Part shown: positions 33,630 to 45,571 of the stretch, one piece after another | Layout of the letters: each line of letters opens with the position of its first letter | Position numbering within the stretch: position 1 is the first letter of the stretch | Source of the DNA: Chelydra serpentina | Lineage: Eukaryota; Chordata; Testudines; Chelydridae | Direction: 5' to 3' | NCBI GenBank assembly: GCA_037349315.1 | Contig: JBAIAC010000020.1 | Location: 1,860,001 to 1,924,000 of the forward strand | DNA length: 64,000 nucleotides | Program-made: the position numbers and the translations under genes | The notes under the pieces: model-generated | What the model was told of the DNA's origin: nothing | What the model saw: the letters and a program-made list of their open reading frames with translations, nothing else | Database searches by the model: none

Positions 33630-34300
33630 CAGGGCCGGTGCAAGGATATTTTGCACCCTAGGCAAAACTTCCACCTTGCACCCCCCCACCCCTTGCACAT
33701 CGGTTCATTGAGGGGCAAATCCCAACGAGCCTTTATAGACCCCAGGGGCCAGCCTGCCCAGGGGCCAGCCGTGCCCATGGACTGCTCTACAGACCAGGCT
33801 CCCCCCTCCCCACCCCCTGAACACCCCTGGAGGGTGCATAGCCCCCCCGCAAGCCCTCCCCACCCCACCCCGGCGGCCCCCGCCCCGAATCCATTCACTG
33901 GCTTTTCCGGGCTTGGGCCGCTGCAGCAGCTCTGCAGGGAGGAGCTGCCTTCCGGAGGCACCAGAGAGCAAGAGCGTCCCGCTTGCGGCGGCAGCGACCC
34001 CAGCCATGGAAGAGCCGGTGTGGCGCTGGAGGGCAACAGCCCTGCAAAGGCGGCGACGCTGCTAGTGGGGAGCAGCGGCACCCCCCACCCCTCCTGCCCA
34101 GGCTGCGGCCCGGCGCCCTCCCTCCCCCCCTCCCCCCCCGGGGACTTCTGCAGTGGATGCACGTGGGCGGCAGCCCCCGTGCACCCCCCAGCTCCCCCCT
34201 CACCGCACTCGGGCTCTGCGGCTCCCGGGAGTGTGAGCCACTGCCCCTCCTGGAGCAGGCTCAGGGCCCCACGCCCCGGTGGCTCACATGCCAAGTCCTG
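33630..34300. mobile_element. GC-rich hAT-like non-autonomous element, right end unclear
   Basis: It begins CAGGGCCGGTGCAAGG, the same terminal sequence as the right end (in complement) of the element at 42165-42934, including the following GATATTTTG and CCCTAGGC. The right terminus could not be placed. The interior is over 65 % G+C by eye and yields long open frames on both strands that are composition artefacts. Confidence 0.55.
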
Positions 34301-34400
34301 CGGTCCTTACACAGGCAAAACTCCCATTGATATCAGTGGGAGCTTTGCATGAGGAGGAGCTGCAGGAGAAGGCTCCTGGTGTATATTTCCCTCCTATTCC
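34301..34400. repeat. Short palindromic repeat
   Basis: At about 34316-34350 the arms AAAACTCCCAT and AGTGGGAGCTTT flank TGATATC, an imperfect hairpin. Similar palindromic elements are common in amniote genomes. The family is not identified. Confidence 0.35.
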
Positions 34401-34455
34401 AGTTTATATTGGCATTACAGGAATGGTTCTCAAGACCAAAACTCTCTTTCTGTAG

Positions 34456-34991
34456 ATGACATCACACTTGACGCAGGAACTGCCCACCCCAACCTCTCCA
34501 TTGCTGGAGATAAGAAGAGTGTGAAACATGAAGCCCAACCTCAGAAAGTTCCACCAAATCCAGAGAGGTTCGATTCGGCTGTCTGTGTGTTGGGCTCTGA
34601 AGGATTCTCCTCTGGAGAGCACTACTGGGAGGTGGATGTCATGAGCAGCACTGACTGGGATCTGGGAGTGGCCAGAAAATCAATACAAAGAAAAGGCAAA
34701 CTTTTCCTGTCCCCTAAAGAGGGATTCTGGGCTCTGGGTCTGAGTGGGAGACATTACTGGGTAAAAACAGATCCATGGACCCAGGTCATTGTGCAGAAAA
34801 AGCCCAAGAAAATTGGAGTTTACATTAATTGCCAAGACAGGGAGGTGACCTTTTACAATGTAACTGATATGTCTGTGATGTTCACATTTAATGATTGTTC
34901 ATTCTTAGGAGACATTTATCCATTCTTTAAAAATTCCCAAAAAGAAACAATAATGAGAATTTCTTCAATTAAAGAAGAGGAATACATTTAA
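34456..34991 (+). CDS. Terminal PRY-SPRY (B30.2) exon of butyrophilin-like gene
   Basis: The exon starts after TTTCTGTAG in phase 1 and runs 178 codons to TAA. The PRY part is DITLDAGTAHPNLSI. The SPRY part shows CVLGSEGFSSGEHYWEVDV, WDLGVARKSI, GFWALGL, KKIGVYINCQDREVTFYNV and a final IYPFF. All hallmark blocks of B30.2 are present and uninterrupted, at usual family length. In butyrophilins this domain is cytoplasmic and binds ligands or partners; here the ligand is unknown. Heptad exons at 25274, 25709, 30769 and 32533 splice to it in phase. A close paralogue is on the other strand at 63265-63794. A TRIM-like protein is the alternative, but the heptad and ELRRAR exons favour butyrophilin. 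Confidence 0.92.
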
Positions 34992-35525
34992 AATAGCCCA
35001 GTCTCTGTTTTGGTGATCAAACTAAGCCAAAGCCCCCAATGTGTCATGTAACTGTTGACCAATCTGAACCAAAGTAACAAAATGCTTTGCAGCCAGAAGA
35101 AAGGTGATCTGAAAAATCATTGACTATAAAATCATAGTTACATACATTGCTAATGCTGCAGGAATGGCTTCCCATATGAAGAATGGAACTTTACTGGAAT
35201 CTGTAAAACTGAGCTCTCACAAACAGAACTAGAAATGTCATTTATTGTCATTGCTAACTACTAGTTTATCTGAGTAAGGTATATTAGCAGCTAAGAGTAA
35301 ACAAATAATAACCTACATTATACTAATGTATCTGTGCTAAATTGTATAACCAGTCTTTGAATTAGGTATAAATACAGGTGGGTTATGTTCACAATCTTTA
35401 GAAATTTTGACCAGATGCACTGCTGTCTTCAGGATGGGTTGATAACAAATTGACTTTTCCTTTCTGTATTATGCTGCTTTAATCTTTGATTAATATTTTA
35501 TTAATAAAAAGCCTAGTTATTTGAT
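34992..35525 (+). other. 3' UTR of the butyrophilin-like gene
   Basis: From the stop codon to just past the first good AATAAA. The first 260 bases match, in complement, the sequence after the stop of the - strand paralogue (63264 down to about 63000). The duplication therefore included the UTR. Confidence 0.65.
35503..35508 (+). promoter_or_regulatory. Candidate polyadenylation signal AATAAA
   Basis: First canonical hexamer after the stop that has a plausible position, about 510 bases downstream. Unproven. Confidence 0.5.
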
Positions 35526-36352
35526 ATCTCATAATATTAATGAATATCAAACCCATAACAGTTTATACTGATGCATCTTAGTGGAACAAAAAAAGAAGCG
35601 TAGTTTACTTTTGTGATGCCATCTTATCTGAATGATTTCCATAAAACAAGTGTTCAGCCTCTTAGCAGTTACTGATATCTGCATAACCTTTTAAGAACAT
35701 GAAGTTTCTGACTCAGAAATGTGAGAATTTTACTGAGGAAAATTAGCACTCTTTCATAACATCATTGCTTGGCATTGGCCTTGCAAACAAAATAACATCA
35801 ATATTATTGCTAATTTAATGTCAGCATATCTCTGTACAATAAATGGACCAGATTCATGTCTGATTAATAATAATAATCTGGGTCTATATTCAACTGAATA
35901 AGTCTCTCTGCGTGTGCCCCTCCCCATGCCATCAGACATCACAGAAGCTCAGCTACCATCTGCTCCTGGATTTGAGTGAATTTGAACATTGTTGTGATGT
36001 TACTCCAGAAGCCTTATAACGTACCTGGAGCAGCTGCTTGGAGCCATGCCGAGACCCTCAATCTGATCACCATCTGGGGAGAAGAGCTGGTGCAGCAAGC
36101 TCTTTTGGTCAACCACTGGAACAAAATATTTTTGTGTGCATATTGCTAAGCAGTTGTCCATGAAGGGTCAAAACTGGGATTCGTACCATCACCAGGTACA
36201 GAGTTAACAGCTCAGGAGGCCTCACATTAAAATAAATAATACCAGAAAAAGGTCCAGCAGTGGAAATGTATCCTGCTCATTTTTGAAGAGCCAGACATGA
36301 TTTTGATCAGTTACAACATTACTAAACTCAAGGAGATTGGGTACCCTGTTAT
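35526..36352. other. Intergenic, nothing recognised
   Basis: AT-rich sequence with no coding signal or repeat that I can name. Confidence 0.45.
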
Positions 36353-38481
36353 GATAGAATCATAGAAGACTGGAGTTAGAAGAGAGCTCAGGAGGTCAAC
36401 TAGTCCAACCCCCTGCTCAAAGCAGGACCAACACCAACTAAATCATCCCAGCCAGGGCTTTGTCAAGCCGGGCCTTAAAAACCTGTAAGGATGGAGATTA
36501 CACCACCTCCCTAGGAAACCCATTCCAGTGCTTCACTACTCTCCTAGGGAAATAGTGTTTCCTAATATCCAACCTAGACCTCCCCCACTGCAACTTGAAA
36601 CCATAACTACTTGTTCTGTCATCTGCCACCACTGAAAACAGCCAACATCCATCCTCTGTGGAATCCCCCTTCAGGTAGCTGAAGTCTGCTATTAAATCCC
36701 CCCTCACTCTTCCCTTCTGCAGACTAAATAAACCCAGTCCCCTGAGCCTCTCCTTATAAGTCACGTGCCCCAGCCCCCTAATCGTTTTCATTGCCCTCTG
36801 CTGGATTCTCTCCAATTTGTCCACAAGCTTTCTGTAGTGGGGGGACCAAAACTGGACGCAGTATTCCAGATGTGGCCTCACCAGTGCCGAATAGAGGGGA
36901 ATGATCATGTCCTTCGATCTGCTGGCAATGCCCCTGCTTATACATCCCAAAAATGCCGTTAGACGTCCTGGCAACAGGGGCACACTGTCGACTCATATCC
37001 AGCTTCTTGCCCATTGTAACCCCAGGACCTTTTCTTCAGAACTGTTGCCTAGCCATTCTTTCCCTAGTCTGTAGCAGTGCATGGAATTTTTCCATCCTAA
37101 GTGCAGGACTCTGCATTTGTACTTGTTGAACCTCCTCAGATTTCTTTTGGCCCAATCCTCTAATTTGTCTAGGTCCCTCTGTATCCTGTCCCTACACTCC
37201 AGCATATCTACCACTCCTACCAGTTTAGTGTCATATGCAAACTTGCTGAGCGTGAAATCCATGCCATACTCCAGATCATTAATGAAGATATTGAACAAAA
37301 CTGGCCCCAGCACCGACCCTTAGGGCACTCTGCTTGATACTGGCTGCCAACTAGACATGGAGCCATTGATCACTACCCATTGAGCCAGATGATCTAGTCA
37401 GCTTTCTATCCACCTTATATTCCATTCATCCAGCCCATACTTCTTTAACTTGGTGCCAAGAATTCTGTGGGAGACTGTATCAAAAGCTTTGCTAAAGTCA
37501 AATAATAACACATCCACTGCTTTCCCCTCATCTACAGAGCCAGTTATTGCATCATAGAAGGCAATTAGGTTAGTCAGGCATGACTTGCCCTTGTTGAATC
37601 CATGCTGACTGTTCCTAATCACTTTCCAGTCCTCTAAGTGCTTCAGAATTGATACCTTGAGGACCTGCTCCATGATTTTTTCAGGCACTGAGGTGAGGCT
37701 GACTCACCTGTAGTTCCCCGGATCCCCCTTCTTCCCTTTTTTAAAGATGGGCACTACATTAGCCTTTTATGAGTCATCTGGGACCTCCCCAGATCTCCAT
37801 GAATTTTCAAAGATGGCTCTGTAATCACATCCGCCAACTCCTTTAGCACCCTCAGATGCAGTGCATTCGGCCATATAGACTTGTGCTCGTCCAGCTTTTC
37901 TAAATAGTCCCGAACCACTTCTTTCTCCACAGAGGGCTGGTCACCTCCTCCCGATGCTGTGCTCACCAGTGCAGTAGTCTGGGAGCTGACCATGTTCGTG
38001 AAGACAGTGGCAAAAAAAGCATTGAGTACATTCGCTTTTTCCACACCCTCCGTCACTAGGTTGCCTCCCTCATTCAGTAAGGGGCCCACACTTTCCATGA
38101 CCGTCTTTTTGTTGCTAACGTACCTGAAGAAACCCTTCTCGTTACTCTAAACATCCCTTGCTAGCCGCAACTCCAAGTGTGATTTGGCCTTCCAGATTTC
38201 ACTCCTGCATTCTTGAGCAATATTATTATACTCTTACCTGGTCATTTGTCCAATCTTTCACTTCTTGTAAGCTGCTTTTTTGTGTTTAAGAGCAGCAATG
38301 ATTTTGCTGTTAAGCCAAGCTGGTCGCCGCCCATATTTACTATTCTTTCTACACATCGGGATGGTTTGTTCCTGCAACCTCAATAAGGATTCTTTAAAAT
38401 ACTCTCCTGGACTTCTTTCCCGCTCATGTTATTCTCCCAGGGGATCCTGCCCATCAGTTCCCTAAGGGAGTCAAAGTCTCA
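36353..38481 (-). mobile_element. CR1 LINE, 5' truncated, diverged
   Basis: Reverse orientation. The tail is at 36353-36440. RT pieces lie at 36983-36498 ([20 protein letters not shown]), 37313-36993 ([13 protein letters not shown], then FAYDTKLV, where the catalytic block is normally FADDTKL), 37688-37398 ([14 protein letters not shown]) and 38098-37754. The altered FADD motif, frameshifts and several stops mark it as inactive and older than the copy at 28181. Linker sequence from the endonuclease side reaches 38481. Confidence 0.88.
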
Positions 38482-38820
38482 GTGCACTATCCCCTGGCAA
38501 ACACTCTTTGTTAGCCTCCAGTGAGTGAGGGGGTTGGATAGGAGGCGAGGGGTCCTGGACGTGGTTAGGAAGCAGGTGGGTTGGATGGGGGCAGGGGTTC
38601 TGGGGGGACAGTCAGGTGGCAGAAAACAGGGGGGTTGGATGGAAAACAGCTGGTGTCCTGCGCAGATGGTCAGGGGGCAGGAAACAGGGGATCAGATAGG
38701 GGGCAGGGGCCAGGCCATGCCTGGCTGTTTGGGGAGACACAACCTCCCCTACCCGGCCATCCATACAATTTCAGAACCCTGATGTGGCCCTCAGGCCAAA
38801 ATGTTTTCCCACCGCTAAAG
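38482..38820. repeat. GC-rich minisatellite-like repeat of GGGGGTTGGAT units
   Basis: Degenerate units with GGGGGTTGGAT and CAGGGGGCAGG recur about every 35-40 bases to about 38720. The segment ends CCCTCAGGCCAAAATG, resembling the end of a non-autonomous DNA element. No transposase. Confidence 0.5.
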
Positions 38821-38883
38821 AGAAAAGGAGCCAGGGATTACAGTGGAGGAGAAGCTAGATATGAGTCAACAGTGTGCCCTTGT
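38821..38883 (+). mobile_element. Short CR1 ORF2 fragment
   Basis: Encodes a piece equivalent to [16 protein letters not shown], which lies downstream of the FADD motif in complete copies. It is joined directly to an upstream part of ORF2 at 38884, so the order is scrambled. Confidence 0.75.
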
Positions 38884-39233
38884 TGTCCCCTTCCTGACAC
38901 AAGGAAGAAAGGAGAGCAGCAGAATACAGATACTGGACTTCAGAAAAGGAGACTTTGACTCCCTCAGGGAACTGATGGGCAGGATCCCCTGGGAGAATAA
39001 CAGGAGGGGGAAAGGAGTCCTGGACAGCTGGCTATATTGTAAAGAATCCTTACTGAGGTTCCAGGAACAAACCATCCTGATGTGTAGAAAGAAAAGTAAA
39101 TATGGCAGGCGATCAGCTTGGCTTAACATTGAAATCCTTGCTGATCATAAACACAAACAAGAAGCTTACAATCAGTGGAAGATTGGACAAATGACCAGGG
39201 AGGAGTATAAAAATATTGCTCAGGCATGCAGGT

Positions 39234-40256
39234 AGTGATCAATGGCTCCATGTCTAGTTGGCAGCCGGTATCAAGTGGAGTGCCCCAAGGGTCGGTGCTG
39301 GGGCCGGTTTTGTTCAATATCTTCATCAACGACCTGGAGGATGGTGTGGACTGCACCCTTAGCAAGTTTGCAGATGACACTAAACTGGGAGGAGTGGTTG
39401 ATACGCTGGAGGGTAGGGATAGGATACAGAGGGACCTAGACAAATTAGAGGATTGGGCCAAAAGAAATCTGATGAGGTTCAACAAGGACAAGTGCAGAGT
39501 CCTGCACTTAGGACGGAAGAATCCCATGCACTGCTACAGACTAGGGACCGAATGGCTGGGCAGCAGTTCTGCAGAAAAGGACCTAGGGGTTACAGTGGAC
39601 GAAAAGCTGAATATGAGTCAACAGTGTGCCCTTGTTGCCAAGAAGGCTAACAGCATTTTGGGCTGTATAAGTAGGGGCATTTCCAGCAGATCGAGGGACG
39701 TGATTATTCCCCTCTATTCGGCACTGGTGAGGCCTCATTTGGAGTACTGTGTCCAGTTTTGGGCCCCACACTACAAGAAGGATGTGGATAAATTGGAAAG
39801 AGTCCAACGGAGGGCAACAAAAATGATTAGGGGGCTGGAGCACATGACTTATGAGGAGAGGCTGAGGGAACTGAGATTGTTTAGCCTGCAGAAGAGAAGA
39901 GTGAGGGGGGATTTGATAGCTGCTTTCAACTACCTAAAAGGGGGTTCCAAAGAGGATGGATCTAGACTGTTCTCAGTGGTAGAAGATGACAGAACAAGGA
40001 GTAATGGTCTCAAGTTGCAGAGGGGGAGGTTTAGGTTGGATATTAGGAAAAACTTTTTCACTAGTAGGGTGGTGAAGAACTGGAATGGGTTACCTAGGGA
40101 GGTGGTGGAGTCTCCTTCCTTGGAGGTTTTTAAGGTCAGGCTTGACAAAGCCCTGGCTGGGATGATCTAGTTGGGGTTGGTCCTGCTTTGAGCAGGGGGT
40201 TGGACTAGATGACCTCCTGAGGTCCCTTCCAACCCTGAGATTCTATGATTCTATGA
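39234..40256 (+). mobile_element. 5'-truncated CR1 nested within the CR1 at 38884-42096
   Basis: It starts within ORF2 at [16 protein letters not shown] and is open for 314 codons to 40170. It includes [13 protein letters not shown], the catalytic FADDTKLGG and the C-terminus DKALAGMI, then the 3' tail with two ATTCTATG units. Its 3' end abuts host CR1 sequence. The absence of lesions suggests a young insertion. No target duplication is seen, in line with CR1 habits. Confidence 0.88.
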
Positions 40257-40278
40257 AATCAGGAAGGCCAAATCACAC

Positions 40279-42009
40279 TTGGAGTTGCAGCTATCTAGGG
40301 ATGTTAAGAGTAACAAGAAGAGTTTCTTCAGGTATGTTAGAAACAAGAAGAATGTCCAGGAAAATGTGGGCCCCTTGCTGAATGAGGGAGGGAACCTAGT
40401 GACAGAGGATGTGGAAAAAGCTAATGTATTCAATGCTTTTTTTGCCTCTGTCTTCAAGAATAAGGTCAGCTCCCAGACTACTGCACTGGTGAGCACAGCA
40501 TCGGGAGGAGGTGACCAGCCCTCTGTGGAGAAAGAACTGGTTCTGGACTATTTAGAAAAGCTGGACGAGCACAAGTCCATATGGCCAGATATGCTGCATC
40601 CGAGGATGCTAAAGGAGTTGGCGGATGTGACTGCAGAGCCATTGGCCGTTATCTTTGTAAACTCATGGCGATTGGGGGAGGTCCCAGATGACTGGAAAAA
40701 GGCTAATGTAGTGCCCATCTTTAAAAAAGGGAAGAACTACAGGTGAGTCAGCCTCACCTCAGTCCCTGAAAAAATCATGGAGCAGGTGCTCAAGGAATCA
40801 ATTCTGAACCACTTAAAGGAGGGAAAGTGATCAGTTACCATTAGCATGGATTCAGCAAGGGCAAGTCATGCCTGACTAACCTAACTGCCTTCTATGATGA
40901 GATAACTGTCTCTGTGGATGGGGGGAAAGCAGTGGATGTGCTATTACTTGACTTTAGCAAAGCTTTTGATACAGTCTCCCACAATATTCTTGCCAGCATG
41001 TTAAAGAAGTATGGGCTGGATGAATGGACGGTAAGGTGGATAGAAAACTGGCTGGATGGTCGCGCTCAGCAGGTAGTGATCAATGGTTCCATGTCTAGTT
41101 GGCAGACGGTATTAAGTGGAGTGCCCCAAGGGTCGGTGCTGGGGCCGGTTTTGTTCAATATCTTCATTAACGATCTGGAGGATGGTGTGGACTGCACCCT
41201 TTGCAAGTTTGCAGATGACACTAAACTGGGAGGAGTGGTTGATACGCTGGAGGGTAGGGATAGGATACAGAGGGATCTAGACAAATTAGAGGATTGGGCC
41301 AAAAGAAATCTGAGGAGGTTCAACAAGGACAAATGCAGCGTTCTGCACTTAGGACGAAAGAATCCCATGCACTGCTACATACTAGGAACCGAATGGCTGG
41401 GCAGCAGTTCTGCAGAAAAGGACCTAGGGGTTACAGTGGACGATAAGCTGAATATGAGTCAACAGTGTGCCCTTGTTGCCAAGAAGTCTAATGGCATTTT
41501 GGGCTGTATAAGTAGGGGCATTTCCAGCAGATTGAGGGACGTGATCATTCCCCTCTATTCGGCACTGGTGAGGCCTCATTTGGAGTAGTGTGTACAGTTT
41601 TGGGCCCTACACTACAAGAAGGATGTGGATGAATTGGAAAGAGTCCAGCGGAGGGCAACAAAAATGATTAGGGGGCTGGAGCACATGACTTATGAGGAGA
41701 GGCTGAGGGAACTGGGATTGTTTCGCCTGCAGAAGAGAAGAATGAGGGGGGATTTGATAGCTGCTTTCAACTACCTGAAAGGGGGTTCCAAAGAGGATTC
41801 AAAGACAGTTCTCAGTGGTAGAAGATGACAGAACAAGGAATAATGGTCTCAAGTTGCAGAGTGGGAGGTTTAGGTTGGATATTAGAAAAAACTTTTTCAC
41901 TAGTAGGGTGGTGAAGAACTGGAATGGGTTACCTAGGGAGGTGGTGGAATCTCCTTCCTTAGAGGTTTTTAAGGTCAGGCTTGACAACGCCCTGGCTGGA
42001 ATGATTTAG
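40279..42009 (+). pseudogene. CR1 ORF2 RT remnants of the host copy
   Basis: Pieces at 40279-40746 (linker to VPIFKKGKN), 40914-41588 ([25 protein letters not shown]), 41625-41828 and 41815-42009. Breaks are the TGA after a deletion at 40743, a TAG at 41586-41588 and a frameshift near 41800. Confidence 0.88.
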
Positions 42010-42164
42010 TTGGGGTTGGTCCTGCTTTGAGCAGGGGGTTGGACTAGATGACCTCCTGAGGTCCCTTCCAACCCTGAGATTCTGTGATTCTATGACCACA
42101 TCCCCCCTGATTATTTTGACCTCATTAGCACTGGTCCTCTGCATAGCAATGCTACACATCCATG

Positions 42165-42934
42165 GAGGGCCGGTGTAACCATTAGGCTATCTAGGCAGCC
42201 ACCTAGGGTGCCAAGATTTGGGGGTGCCAAAAAGCAGTGCCGACTCTGACAGCTCCCTGCCCCGCCTCGCCCCAGCTCACCTCCGCCTCCACCTCCTCCG
42301 CTGAGCATGCTGCCGCCTCCTGCTTCTCCCCGCTCGCTCCCAGCGCTTGCGTGGCAAAACAGCTGATTCATGCGGCAAGCCTGTGAGGGACGGGGGAGGG
42401 ATCCAATGGGGCAGGGAGGGTGTGACGAACTAGGACTGTTGTTAATGTTGTCCCTGAGTACTGTGTGGGTGCCTCGGTTTCCCTATGTAGTGCTTGAGTA
42501 TCTAGGTGGTGGGACAAGGGTGCATGAGTGTTACAGAGGGGCCTGGACACAGAGAATGGCCGACACTCTCCTAGCAACTGATGGCCCCAGCCCCTCCCCT
42601 GCAAAGTTGAGAGCTGAAGGTGTTGGAACAAAGGGATCAGGTGACCTCCTGGCCCGGGAAGGAGACAAAGGAGAGAGGAGGGGCTGGAGAGTTTTCAGTT
42701 TGGAGCTGGCTGGGGAAGAGGGAAAAAGTGCAGACAGGGTCGGGGTGGGGGGGGGGCGTGAGGGGTGGAGGGTGGGAAAGGAATGCGCACACTTGGGGAA
42801 CAGGCGGGGCCAAGGCAGGGATTTGGGGAGAGATCCAATGGGGCAGGGAGGGGGCAGATTCGGGGTGGCTGGAGGGAGGGGGGAGCGAGGTGGAAGCAGT
42901 GCCTAGGGCACAAAATATCCTTGCGCCGGCCCTG
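42165..42934. mobile_element. hAT-like non-autonomous DNA element with 8-bp target duplication
   Basis: Ends GAGGGCCGGTG and CGCCGGCCCTG form short inverted repeats of the hAT type (CAGGG). Flanks CATCCATG (42157-42164) and CACCCATG (42935-42942) match at 7 of 8 positions, the length expected for hAT. No transposase. Within it, a 21-bp segment (GATCCAATGGGGCAGGG...) occurs at 42400-42420 and again at 42832-42852, bracketing about 410 bases of a different repeat. Confidence 0.7.
42421..42831. repeat. Repeat nested in the hAT-like element
   Basis: Starts TGTGACGAACTAGGACTG and differs in composition from its surroundings. It is bracketed by the exact 21-bp duplication noted for the host element, so it is a probable insertion. 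Class unknown. Confidence 0.5.
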
Positions 42935-42989
42935 CACCCATGTCTATAAATATATATTTATTCACCTGCCAAACTCCAGCTTGCACTGC

Positions 42990-43103
42990 TGCATCTGAAA
43001 ACGAAAGCTTATGCTCTAATAAATTTGTTAGTCTTTAAAGTGCCACAAAACTCTTTGTTGTTTTTTCCTGAAACAGTCTAACACGGCTACCCTTCTGAAA
43101 CTT
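42990..43103 (+). mobile_element. 3' end of the Penelope-like repeat family
   Basis: The segment with GAAAGCTTATGCT, AATAAATTTGTTAGTCT and TCTAACACGGCTACC matches, in complement, the two ends of the element at 45572-46313. No coding part here. Confidence 0.65.
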
Positions 43104-43877
43104 ACCTCACCTAGTTAATTATTCACTAATAGTATAGGACACCTAAAAACAATTTTCTAGGAAGGAGAGACAGTCACGATAGAGAAGGCTGTTTGATTTG
43201 AAAACACAACAGGAGATCTTAAAACGTCCTAACTGCAAATGTAAGTCTGAACAAACATTTTGTGTTTCATATATTCTATGTATTTTCTACCTGATAATTG
43301 CACACAATTATTTTCAGGGGGTTCCTTTTATTTCTGCTCTTTGGTCTGACCGTTTTCTGTCTGTGGTACATTCAACCTAACGTATGCTCCCCTCTCCTTG
43401 GTACTTCAGAATTATGTAGAAAGAAGGTAATTTTTAAAGAGCCTTGATATGTGAATGTCCAAGTTTCTTATAGTACTTGTTGTTATAATAAGCTGTCATT
43501 AATTTACACATTATTAATTTTTTCCTTCTGAAAAGGCAACTGAGTCATTCAACCTCAAATACTTTTACTTTGACCATAATAACAGATTCAGTTTAGGGAA
43601 TACCTTAATTGATATAAAGATAAAAGTCTACATTTCTAAAAGTTACTTGTGATTTTTGGTGCCTAATATGAGACACTGTAGTTGTGCTTGATTTTCAGCT
43701 GGGGAGTGCTTAACACTTTCTCAAACTCATGCCCTTTTAAAGAGTCTACAGATTGGGTGCCCAAACACTGAAGCACCAAAAGTCACTACACACTTAACTT
43801 AGTTTGTAACATGAGGCATGGCAAAACTCTCATATATCCAGCAACTAGAATTTAAAATACAGGTTCTGTGGCAATCA
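43104..43877. other. Intergenic, nothing recognised
   Basis: AT-rich, no feature I can support. Confidence 0.4.
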
Positions 43878-44064
43878 CATAGAATCATAGAATATCAGGG
43901 TTGGAAGGGACCTTAGGAGGTCATCTAGTCCAACCCCCTGCTCAAAGCAGGACCAATCCCCAATTTTTGCCCCAGATCCCTAAATGGCCCCCTCAAGGAT
44001 TGAACTCACAACCCTGGGTTTAGCAGGCTTAATGCCCAAACCACTGAGCTATCCCTCCCCCCCA
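43878..44064 (-). mobile_element. tRNA-derived SINE with CR1 tail
   Basis: Reverse orientation: CR1-like tail at 43878-43955, tRNA-like head ending GAGCTATCCCTCCCCC. Homologous to 14270-14450. Confidence 0.88.
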
Positions 44065-45557
44065 CTATCACTATTTGGTCCAGTGAAATGTATTTTGCAA
44101 ATACATTTTTAAATACTCCCTAGCTCTTTATTAAAATTTCTCCATCATTTTGTTCTTTGTGAAGAAAATTAATAAAGGGGGATGCTAGGGAGAAGGGGGA
44201 AGAATATGTATTAAAAACATTTACAGGGAGCAATAAAAATACATTGCATTTTCTATAAGAATGTGTATAAGAATATAGGTGTTCAGGCTCTTAATTTGTT
44301 TGCTAGTGCAAAGGTCTTGGAGATTAAAGCAATAAAACCCAACGGGACTTTTAATTAAACAAGAAAACAGGAGAAACTGAATTTCTAATAATGATTAAAC
44401 TCAGGATAGGGAGTGCTTGTGTGGTAAGTAAGGTACATGGCAAGAAGCTGAGTGATTTTAGTCCTACAAAGTGAACAATAGTTCTTAAATTTGAATACTT
44501 GAAACTATTCAGTAATATATATTATTGTTATATAGCAGTCTTGTTACATATGTGTGCAAAGCAAACATATCTGCAAATGGCTGGATGGGAACAGCCCATT
44601 TATTCTTTAGTTTTAAGGGACTGTTGATGAAGGTTTAATCTACACTTAAAACTTAAGCTGGCATAGTTATTTAGGTCACAAGTGTAAAAAAACCCCTCAT
44701 GCCTCATGTTAAAAAGATGAAGTAGTAACTTCTCTGCAGCTTTTGTGTCTGATACTTTGCATCCTTAACCTCTCTAGCTTCTCTGAATGTTCTCTTAATA
44801 CTTTGGTGAAAACAAAACAAATTCAAGAGTCCAGTTAATTTACTTTTCTAGCAAGGCAAATGATTTCTGAGGCAGCCATTTTGAAGACTAGCACCACTTT
44901 TTCTTTCCAGAGCACCTGCTGCCAAAGAGATGGCCATTTTCTTATACACTTTTATGGCCTAATAAAAGCCAGTGAGAGTTTCCGCTGATTGAATCAGGCC
45001 TTTATGGCTGCAGCATTAGACTCTGATCCTGCAAAGATTTATGTACCTGTGTGTACTTGCACATTGTGATTTAAGCCAATGGGTGTACATTTTTGAAAAA
45101 TGGGGACCAATCGGACTACTCACATGTTTGAAGTTAGTCCTGTGTTAAAGAACTTGGAAAACTGAGGCCTAAAACTGCTGAAGTTGTGTGGAACTTTCTC
45201 GGATCCTGCTTCCCTAAATACAGCTTTATTTTTAATATTTTTTTTTAACATTTTTGATAGGTGAAACTTTATACTTTCCATCAGATACATTTTGTTTGCA
45301 CATTGATTTATTTTACATTTAATCATTTACATTTTATTTCACTTCTTGATACAGTTTTTTCCACAATATTTATAATATTGCAGTGCTATATATGTATTTA
45401 TTCTCAAAACCATTCAATTTTAATTGGTTTATATGGAACAAGAATACAGCAGCTTTCCTAGTTTCATCTTCATACAGATCTGATTTTGTAAATTATCATT
45501 GATTCAATATAAGGGAGATTTTCAAAAGTACAAAAGACAGTTGGGTGCCCCATTCCC
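44065..45557. other. Intergenic, nothing recognised
   Basis: AT-rich. Short open frames have no recognisable domains. Confidence 0.4.
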
Positions 45558-45571
45558 CTTGACATTACTGA

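Larger units (their letters stand above)
38884..42096 (+). mobile_element. CR1 LINE split by another CR1
   Basis: The left part, 38884-39233, covers the endonuclease-RT linker and ends GAGTATAAAAATATTGCTCA...GCAG. The right part, 40257-42096, resumes five or so codon bases later (ATCAGGAAGGCC) and runs through RT to the 3' tail. The segment between is a separate 5'-truncated CR1. The host copy has a deletion at about 40740 and a stop at 41588 (TAG in place of Tyr, EYC). Confidence 0.85.

Noticed and set aside
33486..34352. 288-codon open frame (+) and 255-codon frame (-) in the same place
   Set aside because: Very GC-rich, open on both strands and in several frames, low-complexity Pro/Gly/Ala product, and located in a TIR element. 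It is a composition artefact.
39226..40170. 314-codon reverse transcriptase frame as a host gene
   Set aside because: It is a 5'-truncated CR1 ending in the CR1 tail and has no own start or promoter.
42370..42949. 178-codon and 109-codon GC-rich frames
   Set aside because: Located in a hAT-like element with a nested repeat; purine-rich low-complexity product.
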